Below, one piece after another: positions 23,582 to 32,101 of a DNA stretch of 39,875 nucleotides. A model generated the notes under the pieces. The model saw only the letters and a program-made list of their open reading frames with translations. It did no database searches and was not told the origin of the DNA. Location: NCBI RefSeq assembly GCF_002078235.1, contig NZ_MSGP01000107.1:1-39875 (forward strand). The letters are read 5' to 3'. Numbering within the stretch: the stretch's first letter is position 1; each line of letters begins with the position of its first letter. A program made the translations under genes and the position numbers. Source of the stretch: Streptomyces viridosporus (lineage in GTDB: Bacteria; Actinomycetota; Actinomycetes; Streptomycetales; Streptomycetaceae).

Positions 23582-24360
23582 GACATACCGCCGTCGACGG
23601 GCAGCGTGATGCCGGTGACGTACGTCGACGCGTCGCTCGCGAGGAACACCACGACGCCGTCGAGCTCGTGCGGCTCGCCCAGCCGCTTCAGCGTGGTGTT
23701 GTGCTCCAGGAAGTCGTCGAGCGCCGGACGCGGGATCGGGTCGGTCAGGTCCGTGGCGAAGTAGCCGGGGGCGATCGCGTTGACCCGGATGCCCTTGCGA
23801 CCCGACCACTGCTGGGCGAGGTCGCGGGTGAGGCCGACCAGGCCGGCCTTGCTGGAGACGTAGGCCGCCTGCGGGGCGAAGGGCTTGACCAGCGCGAGCG
23901 CGCTCGCGACATTGATGATGCTGGACCCGGGACGCATGACCCGGGCGCAGGACTGGGCCATCCAGTAGGCGCCCATGAGGTTGACGTCGACGACGCGGCG
24001 GAACTCCTCCGGTGTCTCGCGCAGGGCCGGGACGGCCGTGCCGACGCCGGCGTTGTTCACGAGCACGTCGACGGCGCCGAGTTCGGCGACGGCACGGTCG
24101 ACGACCGCCGTGCAGTCGTCCGGGGACACCACGTCGCAGCGCACCGGCAGCGCCCGCACCCCGTGCTTCTCGACCTCCCGGGCGACGTCGCTGAGACGGT
24201 CCACCCGGCGGGCGGCGAGGACCACGTCCGCTCCCGCGGCGGCCAGCGCGCGGGTGAAACCCGCCCCGAGCCCGGAGCTCGCGCCGGTGACGAGCGCGAT
24301 CTTCCCGGTCAGGGAGAACTGCTCGACGCCGGTCCTGGGCGTCTCGTCCCGGGCCGCCAT
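23572..24360 (-). CDS. SDR, FabG-like 3-oxoacyl/3-hydroxyacyl oxidoreductase
   Basis: A 262-residue classical SDR: TGASSGLG nucleotide loop, AARR after beta-2 suggesting NADP(H), NNAGVG, Ser in NVASALAL, and the catalytic YVSSK. The C-terminal GITLPVDGGMSGH is the normal family end. Its ATG shares a base with the thiolase stop (TGATG), so it is translationally coupled to the thiolase. Position between thiolase and acyl-CoA dehydrogenase supports a role in beta-oxidation, as a 3-hydroxyacyl-CoA dehydrogenase, but a ring alcohol or ketone substrate is possible. Confidence 0.88.
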   Translation of the reverse strand: MAARDETPRTGVEQFSLTGKIALVTGASSGLGAGFTRALAAAGADVVLAARRVDRLSDVAREVEKHGVRALPVRCDVVSPDDCTAVVDRAVAELGAVDVLVNNAGVGTAVPALRETPEEFRRVVDVNLMGAYWMAQSCARVMRPGSSIINVASALALVKPFAPQAAYVSSKAGLVGLTRDLAQQWSGRKGIRVNAIAPGYFATDLTDPIPRPALDDFLEHNTTLKRLGEPHELDGVVVFLASDASTYVTGITLPVDGGMSGH

Positions 24361-25532
24361 CAGACCAGCTCGACCAGGGTCGCGTTGGCCATGCCCCCGC
24401 CTTCGCACATGGTGATCACACCGCGGCGTCCGCCGGTGGCCTCCAGGTGGCCGATCAGGGTGGCGAGGATGCGGGTGCCGGAGGCGCCCATCGGGTGGCC
24501 GAGGGCGATGGCCCCGCCCCGCGGGTTGACCTTCGCGAGGTCGACGCCGAGTTCGCGGGCCCAGACCAGGGGCACGGGGGCGAACGCCTCGTTGACCTCG
24601 AAGACGTCGATGTCGTCGACCGTCAGGCCGGTGCGGTCCAGTAGGCGCCGGGTGGCGGGGACGACGCCGGTGAGCATCAGCAGCGGGTCGCTGCCGGTCA
24701 CCGCGAAGCCGGTGAGCCGGGCCCGCGGTGCGAGGCCCAGTTCGGCGGCCTTCTCCTCGCTGGTCACCAGGGCCGCGGAGGCCCCGTCGGTCAGGGGCGA
24801 GGAGTTGCCGGGCGTGATGTGCCACCCGATCTCCGGGAAGCGTTCCCCGAGCGTGTCGTCCTTGAACGACGGGCGCAGGCCCGCCAGTTGGTCCGCGGTG
24901 GTGCCGGGGCGGACGGTCTCGTCCGCGGTGACGTCCCCGACCGGCACGATCTCCCGGGCGAAGTCACCCGCGGCCGCACGGGCCGCGGCCAGTTCGTGGG
25001 ACCGTGCGGCGAACTCGTCCAGCTCCCGCCGGTCCAGTTTCCAGCGTCCCGCGATGATCTCGGCCGAGACGCCCTGTCCGACCAGTCCTTCGGGGTAGCG
25101 GCCCGCCAGGGGCGCGAACGGCTTGCCGTCGCGCCCCGGGAATCCGAGCGGCACCCGGCTCATGGACTCCACGCCGCCGGCGACCACCACGTCGTAGGCA
25201 CCGCTCATCACGCCCTGCGCGGCGAAGTGCAGCGCCTGCTGGGCGGAGCCGCACTGGCGGTCGACGGTGGTGGCCGGCACGGACTCCGGGTAGCCGGCGG
25301 TGAGCAGGGCGGTGCGGGCCACGTTGGTGGCCTGGTCCCCGGCCTGGCCGACACAGCCGGCGATCACGTCGTCGACCTGCGCCGGGTCGATCCCGGTGCG
25401 TTCGAGCAGGGCCGTCAGCGTCGTGGCCAGCAGGTCCGCCGGGTGCACACCGGACAGGGCGCCACCGGGCTTGCCCCGGCCGGAAGGGGTGCGCACCGCG
25501 TCGACGACGACGGCAGGAGACAGCACGGGCAT
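24360..25532 (-). CDS. Thiolase (acetyl-CoA acyltransferase, FadA type)
   Basis: A 390-residue thiolase of full length. The nucleophile is Cys94 in DRQCGSAQQ; His346 in ALGHPMGASGTR and Cys376 in TMCEGGGMANA complete the catalytic set, with VNEAFAPV as the conserved NEAF segment. It should cleave a 3-oxoacyl-CoA with CoA, releasing acetyl- or propionyl-CoA; the presence of a propionyl-CoA module at the left end makes propionyl-CoA release plausible. ATG with GGAGAAACCC just upstream, 51 bases after the luciferase-like gene; followed at once by the coupled SDR. The active-site loops resemble catabolic FadA enzymes such as the FadA5/FadA6 group, but the substrate is unknown. Confidence 0.92.
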   Translation of the reverse strand: MPVLSPAVVVDAVRTPSGRGKPGGALSGVHPADLLATTLTALLERTGIDPAQVDDVIAGCVGQAGDQATNVARTALLTAGYPESVPATTVDRQCGSAQQALHFAAQGVMSGAYDVVVAGGVESMSRVPLGFPGRDGKPFAPLAGRYPEGLVGQGVSAEIIAGRWKLDRRELDEFAARSHELAAARAAAGDFAREIVPVGDVTADETVRPGTTADQLAGLRPSFKDDTLGERFPEIGWHITPGNSSPLTDGASAALVTSEEKAAELGLAPRARLTGFAVTGSDPLLMLTGVVPATRRLLDRTGLTVDDIDVFEVNEAFAPVPLVWARELGVDLAKVNPRGGAIALGHPMGASGTRILATLIGHLEATGGRRGVITMCEGGGMANATLVELV

Positions 25533-25583
25533 GGGTTTCTCCTGAGTGGGACGGTCGGGTCGGGGCCGGGGCGTCGGAGCCGG

Positions 25584-26630
25584 TCAGGCGTCCGCGAGCT
25601 GCGGGATCACCTTGCTGCCGAAGAGCTCGATGGCGTTGAACAGCTCCGGTTCCGGCATGCCGCCCATGTCCATGTAGGCGAGATGCGTGGTGACCTTGAG
25701 CTGCTCGCTCAGCCGGGAGATCCGGTCGACGACCTCGTCGGGGCTGCCGACGATGGCGGGGCCCTTGGTGGTGAGCCAGTCGAAGTTGAAGGGACGCTGG
25801 TTCTGCTTCGGGACGGCGGGGTTGATCTGCGCGAGCAGCTCGTTCATCCAGGCGTGGTAGGCGGCGTACCGCGGTTCCCACTGGTCGCGGGCCGACTTGC
25901 TGTCGGCGCCGACCCAGACGTGCCATCCGGCGCCGATCTCCGGCTCCCAGTCGTGGCCGAACTCCTCCCACTTGGCGAGGTAGTGGTCCACGACCTTGGT
26001 GAAGAACGACGGGTCGCCGAAGGCGCTGGGAAGCATCAGCTTCCATCCCAGGCGGGCGGCGAGCTCGACGGACTCCAGGGAGCTGCCGCCGCCGATCCAC
26101 ATGCAGTCGCGGGCGGCTTGGATCGGGGCCGGCTGGAGGGACTCGCCGTTGATGGAGGGCCGGAACCGCCCCGACCAGTGCAGGGGTTCACCGGTCCAGA
26201 GCTGGTCGACGAGCTCCGCGTTCTCCTTGAAGCGGGCGGCGGACTCGTCCAGGCTCTGGCCGAAGAGGGTGTAGGTCGAGGCGAAGAAGTTGCCCCGGCC
26301 GTGCACGACGTCGACCCGGCCGTCCGACAGCACGTCGACCGTGGCGTAGTCCTCGGCGATGCGCAGCCCGTCCAGGTTGGCGAGCAGGGTGACGGCGGTT
26401 CCGAGGCGCAGGGTGGTGGTGCGCTCCGCGATGGCGGCGAGGACGACGGGCGGTGCCGAGTAGATGTACTCGATCCCGTGGTGCTCCCCCATGTTGATGC
26501 CGTTGAAGCCGGCCGACTCGGCGAGGACGGCCATCTCCGGGAACATCTTGTAGCGGCGCGCGTTGGTGCTCCGCTCACCGGTCACGGGGTCGGTGACGAG
26601 GTCACCCAGCGACATCAGGTTGAACTTCAT
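25584..26630 (-). CDS. Luciferase-like (LLM class) flavin-dependent monooxygenase
   Basis: A 348-residue TIM-barrel oxidoreductase of the bacterial luciferase family. Typical pieces are FPEMAVLAESAGFNGINMGEHHG, PPVVLAAIAERTTTLRLGTAVTLLA, and RVDVVHGRGNFFASTYTLFG, followed by PIQAARDCMWIGGGSSLESVELAARLGW. The family uses reduced FMN (or F420 in some actinobacterial members) to oxygenate or oxidise aldehydes, ketones and terpenes. The VVHGRG segment and lack of the usual F420 helical signatures make FMN more likely, but the cofactor is unproven and no flavin reductase is adjacent. First gene of the seven-gene operon, 55 bases after box D. Confidence 0.87.
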   Translation of the reverse strand: MKFNLMSLGDLVTDPVTGERSTNARRYKMFPEMAVLAESAGFNGINMGEHHGIEYIYSAPPVVLAAIAERTTTLRLGTAVTLLANLDGLRIAEDYATVDVLSDGRVDVVHGRGNFFASTYTLFGQSLDESAARFKENAELVDQLWTGEPLHWSGRFRPSINGESLQPAPIQAARDCMWIGGGSSLESVELAARLGWKLMLPSAFGDPSFFTKVVDHYLAKWEEFGHDWEPEIGAGWHVWVGADSKSARDQWEPRYAAYHAWMNELLAQINPAVPKQNQRPFNFDWLTTKGPAIVGSPDEVVDRISRLSEQLKVTTHLAYMDMGGMPEPELFNAIELFGSKVIPQLADA

Positions 26631-26685
26631 GGAGCCTCTTTCGCGTCAGGCCGGCAGGGCACTCACAAGGAGCCTTACGGAGCAT

Positions 26686-26706
26686 TAATCTAACACCCTT
26701 GGGTTA
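26686..26706 (+). promoter_or_regulatory. 21-bp regulon box D (seven-gene operon)
   Basis: Left arm TAATCTAAC, spacer ACC, right arm CTTGGGTTA. It is 55 bases ahead of the luciferase-like gene (minus strand) and five bases beyond the stop of the neighbouring hydrolase gene. Confidence 0.72.
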
Positions 26707-26711
26707 AGGGG

Positions 26712-27569
26712 TCAATCGTCGAGGAAGGCCCGGATGGCCTCGACGAACGCGTCGTTGCGGTCGCCGACGACCATGTGTCCCGCGCCGTCGAGGGTGACCG
26801 CGCGGGCCGTGGGCATCACGGTGAGGAACTCGCCCACCTCGTCCTCCCGGACCACGTCGCTGGCACCGCCCGCGACCAGCAGGGTGGGCACGGTGACCGA
26901 CTTCGCGGCGGCGACCGCGTCGTCCGGCCGGACCAGCGGGTCGGGGCCGTCGCCCGCCTCCCGGAGGATGGCCGGGTCCCAGTGCCACCGCCATCGTCCG
27001 TCCGCACCGCGGCGCACGTTGCGGTGCAGTCCCTCGGTGTCCGGACGACGTTCGGCGGAGCGGTACGCGGCGACGGCCTCCGCCACCTCCTCCAGGCTGT
27101 CGAAGCCGTCGAGGTGGGCCGTCATGAACCGTTTGATGCGGGCGATGCCGTCCGGGTGCGGGCGGGGGGTGATGTCGACCAGCACCAGACGCTCGGTCAG
27201 ACCGGGGCGCCGGGCCAGCCCCATGAGCGCGGTCATGCCGCCGAGGGACGCGCCGGCCAGGCATGCGGGGCGGCCCCCGCCCACCTGGTCCAGGACGTGT
27301 TCCAGGTCGTCGACGTAGCGCTCGATGGAGTAGTCCCGGTCCGCGGCCCAGTCGCTCTCGCCGTGTCCGCGGGCGTCGTAGGTCACGGCCGTCCAGCCGT
27401 CGCCCGCCAGGGTCTCGGCGGCACGGCTCCAGGAGTGCCGGGTCTGGCCGCCTCCGTGGAGCAGCACCACCGAGCCGCGTCCGGGGCCGGGCCCGGCCGG
27501 TTCACGCACGTCGGCCACGATCCGCCCGGCCGTGCCGCGCAGGGCCAGGGATACCCGGTGCACGGTCAC
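26712..27569 (-). CDS. Alpha/beta-hydrolase
   Basis: A 285-residue alpha/beta-hydrolase with the oxyanion motif LLHGGGQT, nucleophile Ser108 in GASLGG, acid Asp238 in GGASDVV and His265 in GAGHMV: a complete triad. The lid region (HPDGIARIKRFMTAHLDGF) is about 90 residues. Family relatives are esterases, C-C bond hydrolases of meta-cleavage pathways and thioesterases. GTG start overlapping the CoA-transferase stop (GTGA). Third gene of its operon. A hydrolase of an ester, lactone, thioester or ring-cleavage product would suit the context; the sequence does not choose among them. Confidence 0.87.
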   Translation of the reverse strand: MTVHRVSLALRGTAGRIVADVREPAGPGPGRGSVVLLHGGGQTRHSWSRAAETLAGDGWTAVTYDARGHGESDWAADRDYSIERYVDDLEHVLDQVGGGRPACLAGASLGGMTALMGLARRPGLTERLVLVDITPRPHPDGIARIKRFMTAHLDGFDSLEEVAEAVAAYRSAERRPDTEGLHRNVRRGADGRWRWHWDPAILREAGDGPDPLVRPDDAVAAAKSVTVPTLLVAGGASDVVREDEVGEFLTVMPTARAVTLDGAGHMVVGDRNDAFVEAIRAFLDD

Positions 27570-28762
27570 CTCCGGCCCGCGGACGTGATCCGCAGCGCAC
27601 CGAGGATCTCGTCGTTGTGCTCACCGAGCAGCGGCGCACCGCGCCGGACACCGCCCGGTGTCCGGCTCAGCTTGGGCACCACACCCGGCATGGGGACGCT
27701 CTCGCCGTCCAGGGACGGATCGGGCACCTCCACCACCATCTCCCGGGCGCGGTAGTGCGGATCGCCGAGGATGTCGGGCGCGGTGTAGATCCGGCCGGCG
27801 GGCACCCCCGCCCTGTCCAGCACGTCGAGGAGTTCGTCGACCGTCTGCCCGCGCGTCCACCGCGCGATCTCGGCGTCCAGTTCGAGCTGGTGCTCGCCGC
27901 GCAGCAGATGGGTGGCGTAACGGCCGTCCGGGGCGGCCCACTCGGGGCGTTCCATGACGGCGGCGAGCCGGCTGAACACGGTGTCCTTGTTGGCCCCCAT
28001 GACGATCCACCGCCCGTCGGACGTGGGGTAGACGCTGGAGGGCGCGATGCCCGGCAGCAGTGGTCCGGAGGGACCGCGCACCTTCCCCAGCTTCACGAAC
28101 TCGGGGAGGATCGATTCCATGTACATCCACGTCGCCTCGTAGAGCGCCACGTCGATCACCTGGCCCCGGGGCCCCGGACGCAGATGGCCCGACAGCAGGG
28201 CGAGCAGCGCGCCGATGAAGCCCTGGGTGCCGGCGAGGGCGTCCCCGATGGAGACGCCGACCCGCACGGGCGGCCGGTCCGGTTCGCCGGACAGGTGCCG
28301 GAAGCCGCTCATCGCCTCGGCGATGGAGCCGAACCCGGCCCGGTCGCGCAGGGGGCCGGTCTGCCCGTACCCGGTGATGCGGACCATCACCAGGTCCGGG
28401 TTGTCGGCGTGCAGGTCCTCGGGGCCCAGGCCCCAGCGCTCCATGGTGCCGGGGCGGAAGTTCTCGACGACCACGTCGGCCGTGCGGGCCAGCTCGCGGA
28501 AGGCGGCCTGCCCCTCGGCGTCGCGGAGGTCGAGGGTGACCGACTTCTTGCCGCGGCCGATGATGGGCCAGTACAGCCCCACGCCCTTGTAGAGCCCGCC
28601 CCAGCGGCGCATGTCGTCCCCGGTCGGGGGCTCGACCTTGATGACCTCGGCGCCGTGGTCGGCGAACAGGTGGGCGCAGAAGGGCCCGCTGATGATGTGT
28701 CCGACCTCCAGGACGCGCAGGCCGGCGAGCGCGCCGCCGTCGGCGGACGCCCGGGCGGTCAT
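27566..28762 (-). CDS. Class III (CaiB/BaiF-type) CoA-transferase
   Basis: A 398-residue family III CoA-transferase of normal length. The N-terminal segment LAGLRVLEVGHIISGPFCAHLFADHGAEVIKVEPPTGD is diagnostic, with GRGKKSVTLDLR and ENFRPGTMERWGL following, and Asp174 in GVSIGDALAG as the catalytic carboxylate that carries the CoA anhydride/thioester. Such enzymes move CoA from a donor such as succinyl-CoA to an acid; succinyl-CoA would come from the mutase module. No acyl-CoA synthetase was found in the window, so this is the likely activation step. ATG 28762 overlaps the upstream hydrolase stop, and the stop overlaps the next start, so three genes are coupled. Confidence 0.92.
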   Translation of the reverse strand: MTARASADGGALAGLRVLEVGHIISGPFCAHLFADHGAEVIKVEPPTGDDMRRWGGLYKGVGLYWPIIGRGKKSVTLDLRDAEGQAAFRELARTADVVVENFRPGTMERWGLGPEDLHADNPDLVMVRITGYGQTGPLRDRAGFGSIAEAMSGFRHLSGEPDRPPVRVGVSIGDALAGTQGFIGALLALLSGHLRPGPRGQVIDVALYEATWMYMESILPEFVKLGKVRGPSGPLLPGIAPSSVYPTSDGRWIVMGANKDTVFSRLAAVMERPEWAAPDGRYATHLLRGEHQLELDAEIARWTRGQTVDELLDVLDRAGVPAGRIYTAPDILGDPHYRAREMVVEVPDPSLDGESVPMPGVVPKLSRTPGGVRRGAPLLGEHNDEILGALRITSAGRR

Positions 28763-29928
28763 CGGTCGAACCCGTTCTGCGTCAGCCAGCCGTCGATGTG
28801 GTCGACCGCGGACTGGAGGTGTTCCTTCTGGCCGCTGTAGTAGTGGTTCGCGCCCTCGATGACGCTGAGCTGCTTGTTTTCGTGGGTGATGGCCTCGTAG
28901 ATGGCCCGGGGGTGGGCCGGCGGGCACGCGTCGTCGCGGGAGTTCTCCAGCAGGAGCACGGGGACGCCGACCCGGGCCGCCGCGTCGACGGCGTCGACCT
29001 GGGCGGTGTCGAAGGACCACTGGGAGAGCCAGCTGCGGGTGGTGGTGAAGCGGCCCAGCGCCGAGGGGCCGTCGTTGACCAGGCGGGGGTCGCCGAGGTA
29101 GGAGCCGGGGGCCCGGTCGTTGGGGTCGACGCAGAGGTCCAGCCAGCGGGGGTCGGCCATGGTGCCCTGCACCACGAAGCAGTGCTCCTCCTGGTGGCGT
29201 CCGGCCGCCTTCAGATCGGCCAGCCGCTCCTGGGCGTAGGCGGTGATGCGGCGGCTGCGGGCCACCTGGGCCGCGCGGTACTCGGCCAGGAACTCCGCGG
29301 TGTACGGCGGCTGATGGGGGTTCTGAGGGGAGTACAGGTTCAGGTGCGGGTCGCGCTCGTCGGGGCGCGACTCGTCCAGGATCGAGGCGTCCAGGAAGTC
29401 GGTCAGCAGGTGGTGCCGGCTGCGGTGGGCCGCGAGGATCATCACCCCGTCGGCCGGGGTGAGCCGGGTGTCGGCGAGCGGGGTGTGCTCCCCCGCGCCG
29501 GTGAGCTTGATGACCGGCTTCTCGGCCTCGGCCTGATAGCCCATCATCAGCGAGCCGCCGCCGCTCCATCCGGCCAGGACGACCCGCTCGTAGCCGAGGC
29601 GCTCCTTGGCGTCCTTCACCACGGCGCCGAGGTCGAGGAGGACGTTCTCCATGATCAGCGCGGCGTCGCCGTTGCTGTAGCGGGTGCCGGCGGCGACCAC
29701 GTGGAATCCGGCGCGGGCCAGCGCCGAGAACATCGGCAGGTAACCGGGGGATCCGATGGGGTGCATGGCGACCACGCAGGTGGTGGACGGGTTCTCACCC
29801 CGGAGCAACTGGGCCTGCAGCACCACCGAGTCACCGATCGTGCCGTAGACGTCCTTGCGGGTGGAGTTGTCCCGTTGCACCACGAGGTAGGGGGTGCGGG
29901 TGTACTTCACGGACCTGTCCGCGGGCAT
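28759..29928 (-). CDS. Alpha/beta-hydrolase, large form
   Basis: A 389-residue alpha/beta-hydrolase. The nucleophile elbow is GWSGGGS with Ser122; the acid lies in LLLENSRDDACPP and the His in EGANHYYSGQ near the C-terminus. The oxyanion segment MHPIGSPGYLP replaces the usual HGG. A central insert of about 100 residues rich in charged and aromatic residues (HHLLTDFLDASILDESRPDERDP) covers the active site. No signal peptide. ATG 29928 has GGAGGAAC ahead; first gene of its operon, box E 55 bases upstream. It may be an esterase or thioesterase acting on a bulky substrate before or after CoA transfer. Confidence 0.84.
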   Translation of the reverse strand: MPADRSVKYTRTPYLVVQRDNSTRKDVYGTIGDSVVLQAQLLRGENPSTTCVVAMHPIGSPGYLPMFSALARAGFHVVAAGTRYSNGDAALIMENVLLDLGAVVKDAKERLGYERVVLAGWSGGGSLMMGYQAEAEKPVIKLTGAGEHTPLADTRLTPADGVMILAAHRSRHHLLTDFLDASILDESRPDERDPHLNLYSPQNPHQPPYTAEFLAEYRAAQVARSRRITAYAQERLADLKAAGRHQEEHCFVVQGTMADPRWLDLCVDPNDRAPGSYLGDPRLVNDGPSALGRFTTTRSWLSQWSFDTAQVDAVDAAARVGVPVLLLENSRDDACPPAHPRAIYEAITHENKQLSVIEGANHYYSGQKEHLQSAVDHIDGWLTQNGFDR

Positions 29929-29983
29929 GGGCGTTCCTCCAGTGCTCGACGTCGTGCGGGTCGGCTGTCCGATGCCGTCCACA

Positions 29984-30004
29984 AAACCATACAGCGTTTG
30001 GATC
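29984..30004 (+). promoter_or_regulatory. 21-bp regulon box E (hydrolase-CoA-transferase operon)
   Basis: Left arm AAACCATAC, spacer AGC, right arm GTTTGGATC. It stands 55 bases before the ATG of the large hydrolase on the minus strand. Confidence 0.74.
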
Positions 30005-30122
30005 CTGATGTGCAGCTCTGACCGGGACCGGGGTTCTCCCAACGGCCCGGGCCCTACCGGGGGGATGACGGGTCGATGCCTTCCGGAGACCGGCTGCCCG
30101 CGCCGAAGGGCCCGTGGGAACG

Positions 30123-30150
30123 CCGGCACCGCGGCGGACCGCGGTGCCGG
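30123..30150. terminator. Terminator after the EchA20-like gene
   Basis: A perfect 12-bp stem, arms CCGGCACCGCGG and CCGCGGTGCCGG with a four-base loop, follows the minus-strand crotonase gene (stop at 30188). Confidence 0.75.
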
Positions 30151-30187
30151 CCCCCACGAGCCCGGCGGGAACCGTCCGAGCGGTCCC

Positions 30188-30964
30188 CTACGAAGAGGTG
30201 TCCCGCGACAGGTAGCCCCGGCGCTCGCCGGAGACGAAGGTCTCACGGGCCTCGTGGGCGTCACCGCGCAGGTTGAGTTCGAGGGTCAGCGCGGTCTCCT
30301 GGCGGTACAGCGGGCCGATGTCCCGTCGGGCGCTGCCGTTGATGGCCTTCTTGGCCGCCCTGACCACCGACGGCCGCTTGGCCGCGATGAGCCCGGCCAG
30401 CCGCCGGGCCTCCACCGCCACCGACTCCTCGTCGGGCACCGCGACCACGGTCCCGTACGAGGCCAGCTCCCGCCCCAGGACCGGCTCGCAGGTGAGCATG
30501 GCCTGGCGCAGCCGCTTGTCCGGCATCAGGCCCATCGCCTGGACCGCGCCGCCGGTGGCACCGTTGTCGACCTCGGCGAGCACGAAGCGGCACTCCTCGT
30601 CGGCGACCACGATGTCGCAGGCCCCGGCGACCAGGACGCCCAGCCCGATGCAGTACCGGTGGACGGCCGCGATCACGGGGGCGGCGCACTCGTGCAGGGC
30701 CACGGTCAGGTCGGTGGAGCCGTTGACCTGCCCGAGGATGCCCTCGAAACCGGGCAGCCGCTGGACCTCCTTGACGTCACCGCCGCCGATGAAGCCCCTC
30801 CCCTCGCCGCGCAGGACCACCGCGCGCACCTCGGGGCGCGCGCCGACGCCCTCCACGGCGGTTGCCAGCGCGGCCAGGTCCTCGATCCCCACGGCGTTGA
30901 CCGGCGGGGCGTCGACGACCAGTTCGAGAACACCGTCCTCGGACAGCTTCTGGTGGATGGGCAC
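30188..30964 (-). CDS. Crotonase resembling EchA20 ring-opening hydrolase
   Basis: A 258-residue crotonase. Overall pattern recalls Mycobacterium EchA20: an N-terminus with VVDAPPVNA, EGRGFIGGGDVKEVQRLPGF, a Glu at the first acid position (Glu131 in LAEVDNG), the second acid replaced (Gln154 in RLRQAML), RVVRAAKKA-like PSVVRAAKKAING, and the end LELNLRGDAHEARETFVSGERRG. EchA20 hydrolyses a C-C bond to open a steroid-derived ring on a CoA ester. I recognise this from memory of the family, not from an alignment, so ring hydrolysis is a hypothesis; simple hydration remains possible. ATG, third gene of the box F operon, 15 bases after the epimerase-like gene. Confidence 0.82.
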   Translation of the reverse strand: MPIHQKLSEDGVLELVVDAPPVNAVGIEDLAALATAVEGVGARPEVRAVVLRGEGRGFIGGGDVKEVQRLPGFEGILGQVNGSTDLTVALHECAAPVIAAVHRYCIGLGVLVAGACDIVVADEECRFVLAEVDNGATGGAVQAMGLMPDKRLRQAMLTCEPVLGRELASYGTVVAVPDEESVAVEARRLAGLIAAKRPSVVRAAKKAINGSARRDIGPLYRQETALTLELNLRGDAHEARETFVSGERRGYLSRDTSS

Positions 30965-30979
30965 GGTCTCGTCCTTCGC

Positions 30980-32098
30980 TCAGCGTCCGCGTTCGTCGCC
31001 GGTCAGCGACGGGACCTTCGGGTGCGGCATGGGGTGGGCCAGGGGCGGGGCCTCGTCGGGCGCCTCGGCCCGGCACATCTCGACCGCCTTGGCGTAGGCG
31101 GCGACCTGCCGGTCCTCCAGCTCGTAGTCGAACCTTCCGGTGTACATCGGGTACGCCTCGGGGGTGGGCGGGTTCTCCCGCAGCCACTCGACGGTCTCCA
31201 CGAGCGCGTCGTACGCCGTGATCACGTCCCGGTGACCGAGCTGCGTGCGGATCTTGGAGGCGTCGACCATCATGTGCGGCCGGGAGGCCGGCGCCAGGAA
31301 CTCGTTGACGGCCGAGGGGGCGATCAGCGAGGGGATGCCGACGAAGTCGAGCGGCCGCCCGCAGATCTCCGCCACCACCTCGGCCCACTGCCGCAGGGTG
31401 AACTGGTCGTCGTCGGCGACGTTGTAGGACTCGCCGTCGGCCACCTCGGGCCGGTCGACGACGGCCATGATGCCCGCCGCCGCGTTCCGGGCGGCGCAGC
31501 GGAAGATCACCCACAGGCCGTCGTCGGGCAGGATCATGTACTTCCGGCCGTCCTGGATCCGCTTCAGCACGGCCCACTCCCACGGCACGATGTTGCGTGG
31601 GCCGTAGATCTGCGGGTACCGGACGTAGGTCGCCTTGTAGGCGCCGTTCGCGGCACGCTCCATCACCGAGCGCTCGGCGTTCAGGATCTGCATCGCGAAC
31701 TTCGCGGGCACCTCGGCGGTGTCGGCCAGCGGGCTGTCCTCGCGGGCGTTGATCTTCATGCCCCACGGCTTGGAGCCCTGCGGCTCGATGAAGCCGCGGT
31801 AGACCGGCACACCGCCGACGCAGATCAGCTGGTCGGTCCGGCCGGCGAAGAACTCCCCGGTCACCCGCATCCGCCCGTAGGTCGCGACCACGAGGTCCCA
31901 CTCCTGGCCGCCGACGGCCTCCTGGAGCGTCTCGGCGAAGTGCGGGTCGGCGTGCAGGTGCCGGACGTCGGGCAGACCGGGCGGCTCGTGGGCGCCGCGG
32001 TGCAGCATGGTGACGTCGTGGCCCCGGTCGAGCAGCCCCTGCAGGATGTGCGGGCCGGTCGGACCGGTACCGCCGATGACCAGTGTCCTCTTGCTCAT
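30980..32098 (-). CDS. NAD(P)-dependent epimerase/dehydratase-like (extended SDR)
   Basis: A 372-residue extended SDR. The Rossmann loop is GGTGPTG (9-15) at the N-terminus, with LHRG after beta-2, and the substrate half carries YPQIYGPRN and FRCAARNAAAGIM as in NDP-sugar epimerase relatives. The usual YxxxK is absent: the Lys of PAKFAMQILNAE has Glu four residues before it where Tyr is expected, so it may not be a normal oxidoreductase; reductases or C-C processing enzymes of this superfamily also lack Tyr. ATG three bases behind the SDR stop; middle gene of three. Sugar epimerisation seems unlikely in this context. Confidence 0.82.
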   Translation of the reverse strand: MSKRTLVIGGTGPTGPHILQGLLDRGHDVTMLHRGAHEPPGLPDVRHLHADPHFAETLQEAVGGQEWDLVVATYGRMRVTGEFFAGRTDQLICVGGVPVYRGFIEPQGSKPWGMKINAREDSPLADTAEVPAKFAMQILNAERSVMERAANGAYKATYVRYPQIYGPRNIVPWEWAVLKRIQDGRKYMILPDDGLWVIFRCAARNAAAGIMAVVDRPEVADGESYNVADDDQFTLRQWAEVVAEICGRPLDFVGIPSLIAPSAVNEFLAPASRPHMMVDASKIRTQLGHRDVITAYDALVETVEWLRENPPTPEAYPMYTGRFDYELEDRQVAAYAKAVEMCRAEAPDEAPPLAHPMPHPKVPSLTGDERGR

Positions 32099-32101
32099 GG
32101 C

